Source: Ezakiella massiliensis
GTDB lineage: Bacteria > Bacillota > Clostridia > Tissierellales > Peptoniphilaceae
Direction of reading: 5' to 3'
Length of the DNA: 64,000 nucleotides
Assembly (NCBI RefSeq): GCF_900120165.1
Contig: NZ_LT635475.1
Span: forward strand, 682,001 to 746,000
Position numbers and translations under genes: made by a program. The notes under the pieces are model-generated. The model saw nothing but the letters and a program-made list of their open reading frames with translations. It ran no database searches and was not told where the DNA came from. Within the stretch, counting starts at the first letter, position 1. Every line of letters starts with the position of its first letter. Positions 24,879 through 34,637 of this stretch are shown here, piece after piece.

Positions 24879-26252
24879 CTACTTTTTGAGTCCTCTTTTT
24901 ATAACCCAATCTTTAATTTCTCTCTCTTCGCTTCTTTCAATTTTTAAAGCGAAGTCATCTGTATCCTTTGTCGCAACAGTTCCCGCTGCGATAAAAGCAT
25001 TTTCACCCACTCTTACAGGTGCCACAAGAGTTGAGTTCGATCCTATAAAAGCCTTGTCCTCAACTGTCGTCCTGTGTTTATTTTTTCCGTCATAGTTTGC
25101 AAAAACTACTCCGCAACCAATATTTACATCTGCGCCCACGTCAGCGTCGCCAATATAAGCAAGATGGCCGGCCTTGGAACCTTTGCCAAAATTAGAATTT
25201 TTTATTTCAACAAAGTTGCCAACCTTGACATTGTCTTCGACCCTTGAACCCGGTCTAACCCTTGCAAAAGGTCCGAAGCTTACATTGTTGCCGATAACCG
25301 AGTCTTCCATGTCCACATTCTTTAAAATGCAGTCGTGGCCAATCTTCATATCTTTAATCATGCTGTTGTAAATAACTGTGCCAGACTTGATCTCGCAAGC
25401 GCCAATAATTTTTACAAAGCCCCAAAGCTCAACATCCTCTTCGATAATAGCCTGAGGGTCGATGTAAGTTGTCTCAGGATTGTGGATCATAACTCCAGCT
25501 TTTAAACGCTTTTTGTTTTCCTTAGCCACCAAAACCCTTTCGCAAAGAAGCAAGTCCTCCCGGTCGTTAACTCCCAGCACTATGTCTGTGTTGTCGCTTA
25601 TATATGAATCCACCTTGTAGCCCATGTCCTTGGCTATATGGATGGTATCAGTTATCATGTATTCTTTCTTTTTATTATTGTCGTCAATCTTGTCGATGGC
25701 ATCCAAAAAGGCCTTGCCAGTGTAGAGATAGATGCCTGAATTGATTTCATTGGTGTAAGTCACACCCTCTTCCATCTCCTTGTACTCGACAATGGCTTCG
25801 AATTCTCCGTCCTTGCGAACAATTCGCCCATATTCCTTTGGATCGTCCAAAACCGCCGACAAAACTGTGATGTCATTTTTATTTTCCTTGTGGTAATTAA
25901 AATATTCTTTGATTGTGTCGCTGTCAATTAGTGGCGTATCTCCATAGATAACCAGGAGGTCGTCTCTTTCATTTACAAAATCCTTGCAAAGTTTGACCGC
26001 ATAACCAGTCCCATAAGGTTTGCCTGGGCCCACTTCTTGGATGACGATTTCACTACCAGCTGCCTCAACAATCTCCTTGGCCTGGTCATAATTTTTCCCC
26101 AGGACTGTAATGGTCTTATCAAAACCAGCATTGCTCACCGAATCAAGGACGTGCTTAATCAAAGGCTTGCCCGCAATTTCGTGGAGGACCTTGGATTTTT
26201 TTGACCGCATCCTGGTGCCTTCTCCTGCTGCTAAAATAATAGATTTAAACAT
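24879..26252 (-). CDS. glmU: Bifunctional GlmU uridyltransferase/acetyltransferase
   Basis: GlmU acetylates glucosamine 1-phosphate and makes UDP-GlcNAc, the first dedicated precursor of peptidoglycan. From MFKSIILAAGEG it has 457 residues. Motifs: LAAGEGTRMRSKKSKVLHEIAGKP at the start of the pyrophosphorylase domain, IYGDTPLID, and a left-handed beta-helix from about 255 on with PGSRVEDNVKVGNFVEIKNS and GHLAYIGDADVG. A GTG two codons upstream overlaps the AGGTG ribosome site, so I prefer the ATG. It begins the glmU-prs-pth-mfd block. Confidence 0.97.
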   Translation of the reverse strand: MFKSIILAAGEGTRMRSKKSKVLHEIAGKPLIKHVLDSVSNAGFDKTITVLGKNYDQAKEIVEAAGSEIVIQEVGPGKPYGTGYAVKLCKDFVNERDDLLVIYGDTPLIDSDTIKEYFNYHKENKNDITVLSAVLDDPKEYGRIVRKDGEFEAIVEYKEMEEGVTYTNEINSGIYLYTGKAFLDAIDKIDDNNKKKEYMITDTIHIAKDMGYKVDSYISDNTDIVLGVNDREDLLLCERVLVAKENKKRLKAGVMIHNPETTYIDPQAIIEEDVELWGFVKIIGACEIKSGTVIYNSMIKDMKIGHDCILKNVDMEDSVIGNNVSFGPFARVRPGSRVEDNVKVGNFVEIKNSNFGKGSKAGHLAYIGDADVGADVNIGCGVVFANYDGKNKHRTTVEDKAFIGSNSTLVAPVRVGENAFIAAGTVATKDTDDFALKIERSEEREIKDWVIKRGLKK

Positions 26253-26258
26253 ATTCAC

Positions 26259-26786
26259 CTACTGCTTCTTGATTGCAACTTGAATTGCAAAGTCGATTTG
26301 TTCTTTAAAATTTTCAAAATCTGCCTGGCTATCAAAAATCCTCCTTGGGATGATAAAGTCAAAGCCGCCGCCTGTTAAGAGCAGGTGGTCATCATCTGAC
26401 TCATACATATCCAAGCAGTCATAAAGGGCTATGAATTCCTCGCCATTCCTAGTGGCCTTGAGGCCGCCTTCGACCTTTTCAACCACATAGGGCATGAGGA
26501 AGCTTTCGTTATTAATGGCCCTTGACTTAAAGGCGTTTTCAATTCTCTTCCTAATCATTCTTTTGAATAATTTTGGATAGATAAAGATCCACAAGGCTGA
26601 CAAAGCAGCCGCCACTCCAACATTTAGCCAGTTGATTGGATTTGCCAAAAGGGTTAGGAGCATGGCAATTATAGGTAGCATTGCGGTTTGAAACCACATG
26701 GACCTCTTCGTTTGTGGCTCTTTAAACATAGCCATGGTAGTAAATTTTACATAATCTTCTATTACAGGTTTAACTTCTAATCTCAT
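26259..26786 (-). CDS. YcxB-like membrane protein
   Basis: This 175-residue protein has two adjacent membrane helices near 32-50 and 53-72. A soluble C-terminal domain contains LTGGGFDFIIPRRIFDSQADFENFKEQ, the pattern of the YcxB-like C-terminal domain. The function is unknown. It starts 1 base after the leuS stop and ends 6 bases before the glmU start, so it belongs to the long operon. Confidence 0.75.
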   Translation of the reverse strand: MRLEVKPVIEDYVKFTTMAMFKEPQTKRSMWFQTAMLPIIAMLLTLLANPINWLNVGVAAALSALWIFIYPKLFKRMIRKRIENAFKSRAINNESFLMPYVVEKVEGGLKATRNGEEFIALYDCLDMYESDDDHLLLTGGGFDFIIPRRIFDSQADFENFKEQIDFAIQVAIKKQ

Positions 26787-26787
26787 A

Positions 26788-29178
26788 TTATTTCACAACC
26801 AGGTTTACAATTTTATTTGGAACGTAAATTTCTTTTACGATTGTCTTGCCTTGGAGTTTTTCAGCTATAAAGGCATCTGTCTTTGCAATTTCAAGGGCCT
26901 CGTCCTTAGCGCAGTCGCGTTTAATCTTGACTGTGGCTTGGACCTTGCCATTAAATTGAACAGGGATTTCAATTACATTTTCAATTGTGTATTCTTCGAC
27001 GTATTCTGGCCATTTTTCTTCCAAAATCATCTTGTCGTTACCCATTCTTTGGTAGAGCTCTTCTGTAATATGAGGAATAACTGGATTTAATAATTGCAAG
27101 AGGACCTTGTATTCTCCTCTTGTCACGCTTTCCTTCAGATAGATCTCATTTACCAGAGTCATCAGCTGAGCAATAGCTGTATTGTATTTCATATTGAGGT
27201 AATCGTAGGTGACCTTCTTGATGGATTGGTGGAAAATTGTCCGCATGTCTTCACGAATGTCTCCATCTATCATCATGTTTTCAAGTCTGATTACGCGTTC
27301 AATAAATTTTCTAAGATTTTTGGGACCGTCTTTTGACCAAGCGGCTACTTGTTCATAGTCGCCCATAAACATTTCGTATAACCTCAAGGCGTCAGCGCCA
27401 AATTTTTCTACATATTCATTTGGATTTTCAACATTGCCCCTGGACTTACTCATCTTTTCGCCGTTGTCGCCCAGAATCATACCGTGGCTGGTCCTTCTTT
27501 GATAAGGTTCTTCAGTTGGCACAACGCCAATATCGTAGAGGAACTTGTGCCAGAATCTGGAGTATAACAAGTGAAGAGTTGTGTGTTCCATACCACCATT
27601 GTACCAGTCAACTGGCAACCAATATTTTAGCTTGTCCATATCGGCCAGTGCCTTGTCGTTGTGTGGGTCAATATATCTTAGATAATACCAAGATGAACCC
27701 GCCCAGTTTGGCATGGTATCTGTCTCGCGCTTAGCGGCTTTTCCGTGCCAAGTGGTGTTTACAAAGCTATCTATATCTGCAAGAGGGCTTTCACCTTCAT
27801 CGTTTGGCTCGTAGTTTTGAACTTCTGGCAGGGTAAGTGGTAGGTCGCTATCATCGATTGCTTCCCACTTGCCATCCACATTTACAACAGGGATTGGCTC
27901 GCCCCAATATCTTTGACGGCTAAAGACCCAGTCTCTTAATTTAAAGTTGGTCTTTCTTTCGCCAATGCCTTCGCCTTCAATCTTTTTAATAATGGCTTCC
28001 TTGGCTTCATCTGAAGTGAGCCCTGTAAATTCGCCTGAGTTAATGAGTTTTGAAACGCCCGACTCAATATAAGGACCTTCTTCTATATCTCCGCCTTCGA
28101 TAACTGGAATTATTTCCACGCCAAACTTTTTAGCGAAGTCGTAGTCCCTGGTATCGTGAGCAGGCACGGACATAATTGCACCTGTGCCGTAAGTCATAAG
28201 GACATAGTCAGCAACGAAAATTGGAATTTCCTTGCCAGTAAATGGATTAATTGCCTTGACCCCGTCGATTAAAACGCCAGTCTTGTCTTTATTGAGCTCT
28301 GCCCTTTCAAAGTCGGACTTGCGTTTGGCCTCAGCTTGGTAGGCTTTGATCTCATCCATATTTTTAATATCTTTATTATCATTCAAGAAACCATGTTCAG
28401 GGCTGATAACCATAAAGGTCGCACCAAAAATTGTGTCCGGTCTGGTTGTATAAACTCTTAAAGTTTCATTATTTGTAGTTTTAAAATCAATTTCAGCCCC
28501 GTAAGATCTGCCAATCCAATTTTTTTGTTGAGATTTTACGCGATCAGGAAAATCTACTGTGTCCAAACCATCGACAAGTCTGTCTGCGTATTTGGTAATA
28601 GCCAGCATCCATTGGTTTTTGTCCCTGTGTTCAACTGGGTGGCCGCATCTTTCGCAGCAACCATCCACAACTTCTTCATTTGCAAGGCCAATCTTACAAT
28701 CTGGGCACCAGTTAATGGTCATGCCTTTTTTGTAAGCCAAATCATTTTCAAACATGCGTTTAAAGATCCATTGGGTCCACTTGTAATAATCTGGCTCGCA
28801 GGTGGTTACCTTTCTGTCCCAGCAAAAACTAATGCCAAGACTCTTTAATTGCTTAGTAAAGTTTGCAATATTTTTCTTGGAAACTTCCTTTGGGTCCACG
28901 TGGTGCTTGATGGCGTAGCGTTCGGTCGGCAGACCAAAAGCGTCAAAGCCGATTGGGAAAAGCACATTGTAACCCTGCATACGTTTGACCCTTGCAACTA
29001 TGTCAAGGGCTGTGTATGACCTTGGATGGCCAACGTGGAGGCCTTCTCCTGATGGATAAGGGAATTCTATTAAAATATAATATTTTGGTTTTGAGAAGTC
29101 ATCTGAAGGTTCAAAAACTTTTTTCTCATCCCAAATATCTTGCCATTTCTTTTCTATCTGTAAATGATTGTATTCCAT
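26788..29178 (-). CDS. leuS: Leucyl-tRNA synthetase
   Basis: This class I synthetase has 796 residues, slightly short for the family. HIGH-type motif HVGHP lies at 48-52 and KMSKS near 575. A zinc knuckle CPDCKIG...CCERCGHP lies near 155-180. The editing domain (CP1) contains [16 protein letters not shown] and [14 protein letters not shown]. Ribosome site AGGAGA precedes the ATG. The gap to asnS is only 9 bases, leaving no room for a T-box leader. Confidence 0.97.
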   Translation of the reverse strand: MEYNHLQIEKKWQDIWDEKKVFEPSDDFSKPKYYILIEFPYPSGEGLHVGHPRSYTALDIVARVKRMQGYNVLFPIGFDAFGLPTERYAIKHHVDPKEVSKKNIANFTKQLKSLGISFCWDRKVTTCEPDYYKWTQWIFKRMFENDLAYKKGMTINWCPDCKIGLANEEVVDGCCERCGHPVEHRDKNQWMLAITKYADRLVDGLDTVDFPDRVKSQQKNWIGRSYGAEIDFKTTNNETLRVYTTRPDTIFGATFMVISPEHGFLNDNKDIKNMDEIKAYQAEAKRKSDFERAELNKDKTGVLIDGVKAINPFTGKEIPIFVADYVLMTYGTGAIMSVPAHDTRDYDFAKKFGVEIIPVIEGGDIEEGPYIESGVSKLINSGEFTGLTSDEAKEAIIKKIEGEGIGERKTNFKLRDWVFSRQRYWGEPIPVVNVDGKWEAIDDSDLPLTLPEVQNYEPNDEGESPLADIDSFVNTTWHGKAAKRETDTMPNWAGSSWYYLRYIDPHNDKALADMDKLKYWLPVDWYNGGMEHTTLHLLYSRFWHKFLYDIGVVPTEEPYQRRTSHGMILGDNGEKMSKSRGNVENPNEYVEKFGADALRLYEMFMGDYEQVAAWSKDGPKNLRKFIERVIRLENMMIDGDIREDMRTIFHQSIKKVTYDYLNMKYNTAIAQLMTLVNEIYLKESVTRGEYKVLLQLLNPVIPHITEELYQRMGNDKMILEEKWPEYVEEYTIENVIEIPVQFNGKVQATVKIKRDCAKDEALEIAKTDAFIAEKLQGKTIVKEIYVPNKIVNLVVK

Positions 29179-29187
29179 TTTTATCTC

Positions 29188-30570
29188 CTAAAATTCGCAA
29201 ACGCCAACTGTTCTTGGGAATGGTAGGACGTCTCTGATGTTGTCAACGCCTGTCATGTACATAACCATTCTTTCAAAGCCAAGTCCGTATCCACTGTGGA
29301 CTGTTGTTCCGTACTTTCTAAGTTCCAAATACCAGTAGTAATCGTCTGGGCAGAGATTAAAGTCTTTCATCTTTTCTTCTAAAACTTCAAAGTTTTCTTC
29401 CCTTTGGCTGCCGCCAATGATTTCTCCAATGCCTGGTACAAGCAAGTCACAAGCTGCAACAGTCTTTTTGTCTTCGTTTAACTTCATGTAGAAGGCCTTG
29501 ATTTCCTTTGGATAGTCGGTTAAAAATACTGGGCCGTCAAATACATCTTCTGCCAAGTATCTTTCGTGTTCACGGCCAAGGTCGTCGCCCCATTCTGGAT
29601 AGGCTTCGAATTCTACGCCGGATTTTTGTAGGATATCAATGGCTTCTGTATAGGTAAGTCTTTTAAATTCTGAGTTTACAATCTTGTTTAGTTTATCCAG
29701 TAGGCCCTTTTCAACAAATTGGTCAAAGAAGGCCATTTCTTCTGGGCACTTGTCAAGTGTGTATTTAATAATGTACTTCATCATATCTTCGGCCACATCC
29801 ATGTTGCCCGAAAGGTCGCAGAAGGCCATTTCAGGTTCGATCATCCAAAACTCTGCTGCGTGAGCCCTTGTGTTTGAATGGTCAGCCCTAAAGGTTGGTC
29901 CAAAAGTATAAATATTTCTAAAGGCATGGGCCATACATTCGCCTTCGAGTTGGCCAGTTACCGCCAAGTTTACTCCCTTGTTAAAGAAGTCTTTGGAAAA
30001 ATCCACCTTGCCCTCGTCAGTCTTTGGCAAGTTATTTAAATCCATGCTGGTTACGTGGAAGATTTCGCCTGCGCCCTCTCCGTCAAAAGCGGATAGGATT
30101 GGTGTATGTGCATAAACGAAGCCACGTTCTTGGAAGAATTGGTGGATGGCAAAAGATAATACGCTCCTAACCCTGAATACTGCCTTATATAGATTTGCCC
30201 TTGGTCTTAGGTGGGCAATAGTTCTCATGTATTCTTTGGAGTGGCGTTTCTTTTGCAGTGGATAGTCTGGGTCGCTTTCTCCAAGGACTGTAATTTCTTT
30301 AGCCGCAATTTCAAATGGCTGTTTCATCTCAGGAGTTAACTTCACTAAACCGCGTACGCTAATGCTGGCGCTTAAAGATTGCCTTTTGATTTCATCATAA
30401 TTTGAAAGATCAGCATCCACAACTACTTGAACGTTTCTAAAATCCGTTCCATCACTAAGCTCAATAAACATAATATTTTTTGAATCGCGAAGGTTTCTAA
30501 TCCAACCCTCCACAACTACTTCTTTGCCATCGTACTCTTTAAAATCATTTAACAATATTCTTAGTTCCAT
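29188..30570 (-). CDS. asnS: Asparaginyl-tRNA synthetase
   Basis: This class IIb synthetase has an N-terminal OB fold (1-105, [15 protein letters not shown]). The catalytic core has [25 protein letters not shown] (motif 2) and [15 protein letters not shown] (motif 3). The 460-residue length is usual. The gene is in the run divIC-asnS-leuS, with AGGAGG before the ATG. Confidence 0.96.
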   Translation of the reverse strand: MELRILLNDFKEYDGKEVVVEGWIRNLRDSKNIMFIELSDGTDFRNVQVVVDADLSNYDEIKRQSLSASISVRGLVKLTPEMKQPFEIAAKEITVLGESDPDYPLQKKRHSKEYMRTIAHLRPRANLYKAVFRVRSVLSFAIHQFFQERGFVYAHTPILSAFDGEGAGEIFHVTSMDLNNLPKTDEGKVDFSKDFFNKGVNLAVTGQLEGECMAHAFRNIYTFGPTFRADHSNTRAHAAEFWMIEPEMAFCDLSGNMDVAEDMMKYIIKYTLDKCPEEMAFFDQFVEKGLLDKLNKIVNSEFKRLTYTEAIDILQKSGVEFEAYPEWGDDLGREHERYLAEDVFDGPVFLTDYPKEIKAFYMKLNEDKKTVAACDLLVPGIGEIIGGSQREENFEVLEEKMKDFNLCPDDYYWYLELRKYGTTVHSGYGLGFERMVMYMTGVDNIRDVLPFPRTVGVCEF

Positions 30571-30578
30571 AAGTCCTC

Positions 30579-30866
30579 CTATTTTTTATCCTTATCCAAG
30601 TCGTAGACAATAATCTCCCTTGGCTTTATCATACCTTGCTTGCGAGCTGCCTTCTCTATAAACTCATAAGTATTTGAATTTTCCAAATCGTAATTTAGCG
30701 ACTTGAGTTTGTCATTTAATTCCATAGACCTCTGGTCCAGCTCACGCTCTACCACTCTTAATTTATTGATTTCGCTGCGAACCTTAAAGTGATTTAGACC
30801 TGCAAAGAGCAGGACCAAAACCAAAATCCCTGTAAACACAGCGTTTGCCATTTTTTTAACCTTCAT
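30579..30866 (-). CDS. divIC: Septum formation initiator DivIC/FtsB family
   Basis: This 95-residue single-pass membrane protein has a short cytoplasmic end, a helix at about 8-27, then an extracellular coiled coil (about 30-65) and the conserved [18 protein letters not shown]. DivIC works with FtsL and DivIB at the division septum. The ATG overlaps the rqcP stop as ATGA; rqcP-divIC adjacency is as in Bacillus yabO...divIC, here without yabP and yabQ (spore genes). Confidence 0.9.
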   Translation of the reverse strand: MKVKKMANAVFTGILVLVLLFAGLNHFKVRSEINKLRVVERELDQRSMELNDKLKSLNYDLENSNTYEFIEKAARKQGMIKPREIIVYDLDKDKK

Positions 30867-31084
30867 TTCGACCTCACATATCCAGATTCCTTGTCCAAGC
30901 CAACAACTTCAAATTCCATAAGCTGCCTTGGCGTCTGAAAACTTATAACGTCTCCAACCTTTACCTCTGTTCCTGGCTTTGGCTCCAGGCCATTTAGTTT
31001 GATGGCTCCGTTTAAGATAGCCTCCTTGGAAACAGTCCGTCTCTTTATAATTCTCGATTCTTTTAAAAACTTATCTAGTCTCAT
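30863..31084 (-). CDS. rqcP: S4-domain protein RqcP (YabO/Hsp15 family)
   Basis: RqcP helps RqcH add alanine tails to nascent chains on stalled large ribosomal subunits. The 73-residue protein is essentially one S4 RNA-binding domain: MRLDKFLKESRIIKRRTVSKE, AILNGAIKLNG and VGDVISF. I start at the ATG at 31084; two codons upstream, TTG-ATT, are also open. The start lies inside the end of the phosphatase gene with a poor ribosome site, so it probably depends on coupling. Confidence 0.92.
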   Translation of the reverse strand: MRLDKFLKESRIIKRRTVSKEAILNGAIKLNGLEPKPGTEVKVGDVISFQTPRQLMEFEVVGLDKESGYVRSK

Positions 31085-32168
31085 AATCAATCAGTAGGGC
31101 GCACATATCGTCAAATTTATCATTTCCAGAAAATTCATAAACCGCTTCTTCAATGGCCTTTAGAATATTGTCTGGATTTTCTTTAAATAAGTCCCTAACT
31201 CTCTCCTCTCCGAATTCTTCTCCATTTATATTCCTGCACTCGGTGATTCCGTCCGTAATAAGTAGGATCTTGTCACCCGGCTTAAATTCTGCAATCTTTT
31301 CATCGTAGTTGACTTCGTCAAAATAATTTGTAACTGGCTTGCCGGTGATGGAAATTATTTCCACATTCCCGTCCCTGTACAAAAACATAGGGCAATTGTG
31401 GCCAGCATTTGAATATGAAACCGTGTTTTCATCTGTGTCAATAAGTATGTGAAACATGGTCAAGTAGTGGTTTATATCCAGCCTGAGATTTAAAAACCTC
31501 CTGTGAAGTTCCTTAAGATCGTGGGCTGAGGAATAAAAGTTTTCCATATTCCGCATGGTCTCACGGACAAAAACCGTAATCATAGCTGCAGGAACCCCGT
31601 GACCGCTCACGTCGCAAATGTAAGCTGAGATTTTATTTTTGCCAGTAGCTATTACGTCAAAGATATCTCCGCTTAACTGCTCACAAGGATTGTATAGATA
31701 GTCCACCTTCAAATGTCCAAATTGACTTTGCTTAGGCAGGATCGACTCTTGAATGGTCTTGGTAAATTCCAGATCCCTCTTCATCATCTCGTTTGTCATA
31801 GACATCTTGCGTTCCATGTGCTTGCGATCGGTTTCGTCCCTGTAAATATCGACTATTGCATAGATTGTCCCCTCGTCATCTGTAATAGGCGATGACAATT
31901 TGTTGTAGTGCCTGCCTTCAAAAAATACGTCTGACCGGGGCAGGTCTTCTCCCTTAAAATCCTCTTCGGCCAGCTCTTCTCTGAAAAGTCCGGCTGCAGT
32001 TGAATTTAAAAGCGTGCCTATCCTCATGCCCTGAGGATTAAAACCCAATTTATTTCTAAGGGGCTTGTTGGCATACAAAACCACGCCCGATATGCTAGTG
32101 ATTTTAATCCAGTCGGGGATAAGGTCCAATATTTCTACATTGTTTTCCAAATTAATTAAATTAAACAT
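31071..32168 (-). CDS. PAS domain-containing SpoIIE/RsbU-type PP2C phosphatase
   Basis: This 365-residue protein has an N-terminal PAS domain (about 15-110, ISGVVLYANKPLRNKLGFNPQG), a short coiled linker, and a PPM phosphatase domain (about 135-360). Metal-site motifs are SGDIFDVI, ICDVSGHGVPAAM, SNAGHNCPMFLY and LLITDGITECRN. Such enzymes dephosphorylate anti-anti-sigma factors in stress or spore control. No STAS or anti-sigma partner is in the window, so the target is unknown. It overlaps the methyltransferase by 8 bases and rqcP by 14. GGGAGG precedes the ATG. Confidence 0.9.
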   Translation of the reverse strand: MFNLINLENNVEILDLIPDWIKITSISGVVLYANKPLRNKLGFNPQGMRIGTLLNSTAAGLFREELAEEDFKGEDLPRSDVFFEGRHYNKLSSPITDDEGTIYAIVDIYRDETDRKHMERKMSMTNEMMKRDLEFTKTIQESILPKQSQFGHLKVDYLYNPCEQLSGDIFDVIATGKNKISAYICDVSGHGVPAAMITVFVRETMRNMENFYSSAHDLKELHRRFLNLRLDINHYLTMFHILIDTDENTVSYSNAGHNCPMFLYRDGNVEIISITGKPVTNYFDEVNYDEKIAEFKPGDKILLITDGITECRNINGEEFGEERVRDLFKENPDNILKAIEEAVYEFSGNDKFDDMCALLIDYETR

Positions 32169-33294
32169 GGTCCTCCCTCGGCGGCCTTGGGCCTAGCATT
32201 GTATAAAAATAGGTCTTGATTTTGCCGTTGTATAATTTTCTATTCTTGTTTATCTCTCTATTTATAACATCTTTAATGTCGTAATCTGTAATCATATAAA
32301 TCGACCAAGTAGGAATGCTCTCTATAAGTGAATTAAAATTCTCATAAGTCCTATCCAAGGTCTCGTCTGAGAGCCTGATTCCGTACGGCGGGTTGGTAAT
32401 AATAACCCCATATTCACCCAGGTCCTCGATTTTTCTAACTTCTTTTGTAAAGAAAAATATATCGTCCAGCTTGAGGCTTGCAGCGTTTTCCCGTGCAGTC
32501 ATAATCATATTGCGGTCGTAGTCGCTGCCCTTAATATTGATAGGCCTATTTTGATTTATATTTGCGAAAGCCTGGTCTCTGATAGCTTTAAAATCAACTT
32601 CATTCATAAAAGAAAAATGCTCGCAGTCAAATCTTCTTAAAATTCCTGATGGAATATTTTTTGCAATCATGGCCGCTTCAATTGGAATGGTGCCCGAACC
32701 TGTAAAGGGATCCAAAAGTTCTCTGTCGGGATTCCAAACTGATAATTGAATCATAGCAGAGGCCAGGGTTTCTTTGATGGGCGCTGCCCCTTGTTTTTTT
32801 CTGTAGCCCCGCTTGTGGAGGCCAGGGCCAGATGTGTTTAAGTACAAAGTTGCCTGGTCGTTTAGCATTGAAATTTCAAAGGAATAAATCTTGCCAGTTT
32901 TTTCATAATAAGATTTATTGTAAGACAGATTTAGCTTGTCGATAATAGCCCGCTCTGTCACCCTTTGACAATCGGAGATAGAGAATAATTTTGACTTGTA
33001 TGACCTGCCGTTAATTATAAAGTTGGCGTCCTCCTCCAAAAGATCCGCCCATGGAAATGCAAAAATCCCTTGATAGAGATCTTCAAAGGTAAAAGCTTCA
33101 AATTCAATTAGATTTACGAAAACTCTTTCGGCGGTCCTTAAAAAAAGATTGGCCCTAAAAATATCCTCAGCTTGGCCGTAAAATTCAACTCGGCCGTCTG
33201 TAGTGGATTTTATTTTTAAACCCAAATCTGTAATTTCTCTTTTTAAAACTGCCTCCACGCCAAAGTGACAGGTAGCAGTAAGGGTATATTCCAT
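32161..33294 (-). CDS. THUMP-domain class I SAM-dependent RNA methyltransferase (RlmL/YpsC type)
   Basis: Residues 1-150 contain a ferredoxin-like and THUMP RNA-binding region. Residues 160-377 contain the methyltransferase, with LLDPFTGSGTIPIEAAMIA (SAM loop) and the catalytic TNPPYG near 300. This layout matches the N-half of RlmL, which makes m2G2445 in 23S rRNA, and Bacillus YpsC. I start at MEYTLTATC; AGGAGG lies just before it, and an 8-codon extension runs over that site. It opens the long operon that ends with prsA. Confidence 0.88.
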   Translation of the reverse strand: MEYTLTATCHFGVEAVLKREITDLGLKIKSTTDGRVEFYGQAEDIFRANLFLRTAERVFVNLIEFEAFTFEDLYQGIFAFPWADLLEEDANFIINGRSYKSKLFSISDCQRVTERAIIDKLNLSYNKSYYEKTGKIYSFEISMLNDQATLYLNTSGPGLHKRGYRKKQGAAPIKETLASAMIQLSVWNPDRELLDPFTGSGTIPIEAAMIAKNIPSGILRRFDCEHFSFMNEVDFKAIRDQAFANINQNRPINIKGSDYDRNMIMTARENAASLKLDDIFFFTKEVRKIEDLGEYGVIITNPPYGIRLSDETLDRTYENFNSLIESIPTWSIYMITDYDIKDVINREINKNRKLYNGKIKTYFYTMLGPRPPREDHV

Positions 33295-33335
33295 ATCTCC
33301 TCCTATATATATGAACATTATAACACGTTTTATAA

Positions 33336-33369
33336 ATAAAAAAAAGGTCGCAAGCTCATTTGCGACCTT
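33336..33369 (-). terminator. Intrinsic terminator of sodA
   Basis: On the minus strand GGTCGCAA, a 6-base loop and TTGCGACC are followed by nine T residues, about 20 bases after the sodA stop. Confidence 0.92.
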
Positions 33370-33389
33370 AAATAATTATTTAATTTATC

Positions 33390-33980
33390 TTAGAATCTTT
33401 CAGCAACCTTATCCCAGTTTACAATCTTCCAGAATTCGCTTAGGTAAGCTGCGCGTTTGTTCTTGTAGTCAAGATAATATGCGTGTTCCCAAACGTCATT
33501 TGCTAGAAGTGGTGTGAGGCCTTGAGAAATTGGTGAATCTTGGTTAGCAGTCTTTACGATTTTAACTGCATCGCCATCTTTAACTAGCCATGCCCAGCCA
33601 CTACCAAATTGTGATTTGCCAGCGTTTTCAAATTCTTCTTTGAATTTTTCGAATGAACCGAATGCCTTGTCGATAGCTTCTTTTAAAGCTCCTGTTGGTT
33701 CATTTGCTCCGCCAGGAATTAATTCTTCCCAATATAGGTTGTGGTTGTAAACGCCGCCACCGTTGTTGATGATAGCTTGCTTTTTGTCTGCTGGAGCCTT
33801 GTCTAAGTTCTTTAGAATTTCTTCAACACACATATCAGCAAGGTCTGTACCTTCGATAAGTTTGTTTAGGTTATCAACATATGATTGGTGGTGTTTGTCG
33901 TGGTGTGTTTCAACAGTTTCTCTTCCGATAACTGGTTCTAGTGCTTCGTATGAATATGGTAATTTGATTAATTCGATCAT
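33390..33980 (-). CDS. sodA: Superoxide dismutase (Fe/Mn)
   Basis: The 196-residue enzyme has the N-domain HHDKHHQSYVDNLN, the second ligand in GGVYNHNLYWEEL, and DVWEHAYYLDYKNKRAAY with the last Asp and His ligands. It removes superoxide, useful for an anaerobe meeting oxygen. AAGGAGG precedes the ATG. The gene is a single transcription unit with its own terminator. Confidence 0.96.
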   Translation of the reverse strand: MIELIKLPYSYEALEPVIGRETVETHHDKHHQSYVDNLNKLIEGTDLADMCVEEILKNLDKAPADKKQAIINNGGGVYNHNLYWEELIPGGANEPTGALKEAIDKAFGSFEKFKEEFENAGKSQFGSGWAWLVKDGDAVKIVKTANQDSPISQGLTPLLANDVWEHAYYLDYKNKRAAYLSEFWKIVNWDKVAERF

Positions 33981-34076
33981 AATTTCCTCCTTGAGATATT
34001 TATTATCTAATAATGTTTGTTTTCCTTACGATTAATATCTACCCCAGTTGAGAAAATTATAAACACCTTTTATAAA

Positions 34077-34637
34077 TTAATTGTTTTCCTGCAGACAAAG
34101 CCGATTTTCATTGGTGAAAACTTGATCGCCAGTATATACAATGGCCTTGCCCCTGCTATGATCTTTGATAAAATCAATAGTCAAGTCCTTGGTCTTGGGG
34201 TCCAGGCCCAAAAGCGGCTCGTCCAAGAAAACTATGTCCGCATCTTTTAACATGGCGCGTATAATAGAAGCCCTGGACCTCATGCCCGTCGATAATTCGC
34301 TGGCTTTTTTGTCCTTGGCATCGACCATATTTAAAAATTCCAAGGCACTTTTTATTTCTTCCCTTGTTTTGCCGGTGAAAATTTTAATTTCATTTAAAAC
34401 CGAAATCCCGCCCATAAAAATTCGTTCGGGATAAGTGGCGGCCATGGAGGAAAATTGATTTTCAATTTCTCCATCAAAGTCCCTGTCAACCCCCATAAGA
34501 ATCCTCATAAGAGTGGTCTTGCCAATGCCCGACTGACCTATTATATGAAAAATTTCTCCTTTTTTTATCTCGATTTGCAAGTCGGATAATATGATCTTGC
34601 CGTCAAAGGCTTTTTCTTTCAAATTTAACTTAAGCAT
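34077..34637 (-). CDS. NitT/TauT-type ABC transporter ATP-binding protein, lacking H-loop His
   Basis: This 186-residue subunit is short for the family (usually about 250). Walker A is GQSGIGKTTL near 33-42, signature LSTGMRSRASIIRAML near 115, Walker B DIVFLDEPLLGLD near 138. The switch region reads AIVYTGDQVF, so Gly takes the place of the usual histidine. The last 20 residues are also short. I start at MLKLNLKEKAFDG, inside the permease end; an earlier open frame overlaps the permease further. ATP binding looks intact, but hydrolysis may be weak. Confidence 0.82.
   Translation of the reverse strand: MLKLNLKEKAFDGKIILSDLQIEIKKGEIFHIIGQSGIGKTTLMRILMGVDRDFDGEIENQFSSMAATYPERIFMGGISVLNEIKIFTGKTREEIKSALEFLNMVDAKDKKASELSTGMRSRASIIRAMLKDADIVFLDEPLLGLDPKTKDLTIDFIKDHSRGKAIVYTGDQVFTNENRLCLQENN

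Noticed and set aside
28500..30600. Possible T-box leader before leuS or asnS
   Set aside because: The gaps are only about 9 bases, with no room for a leader; both genes sit inside a long operon.
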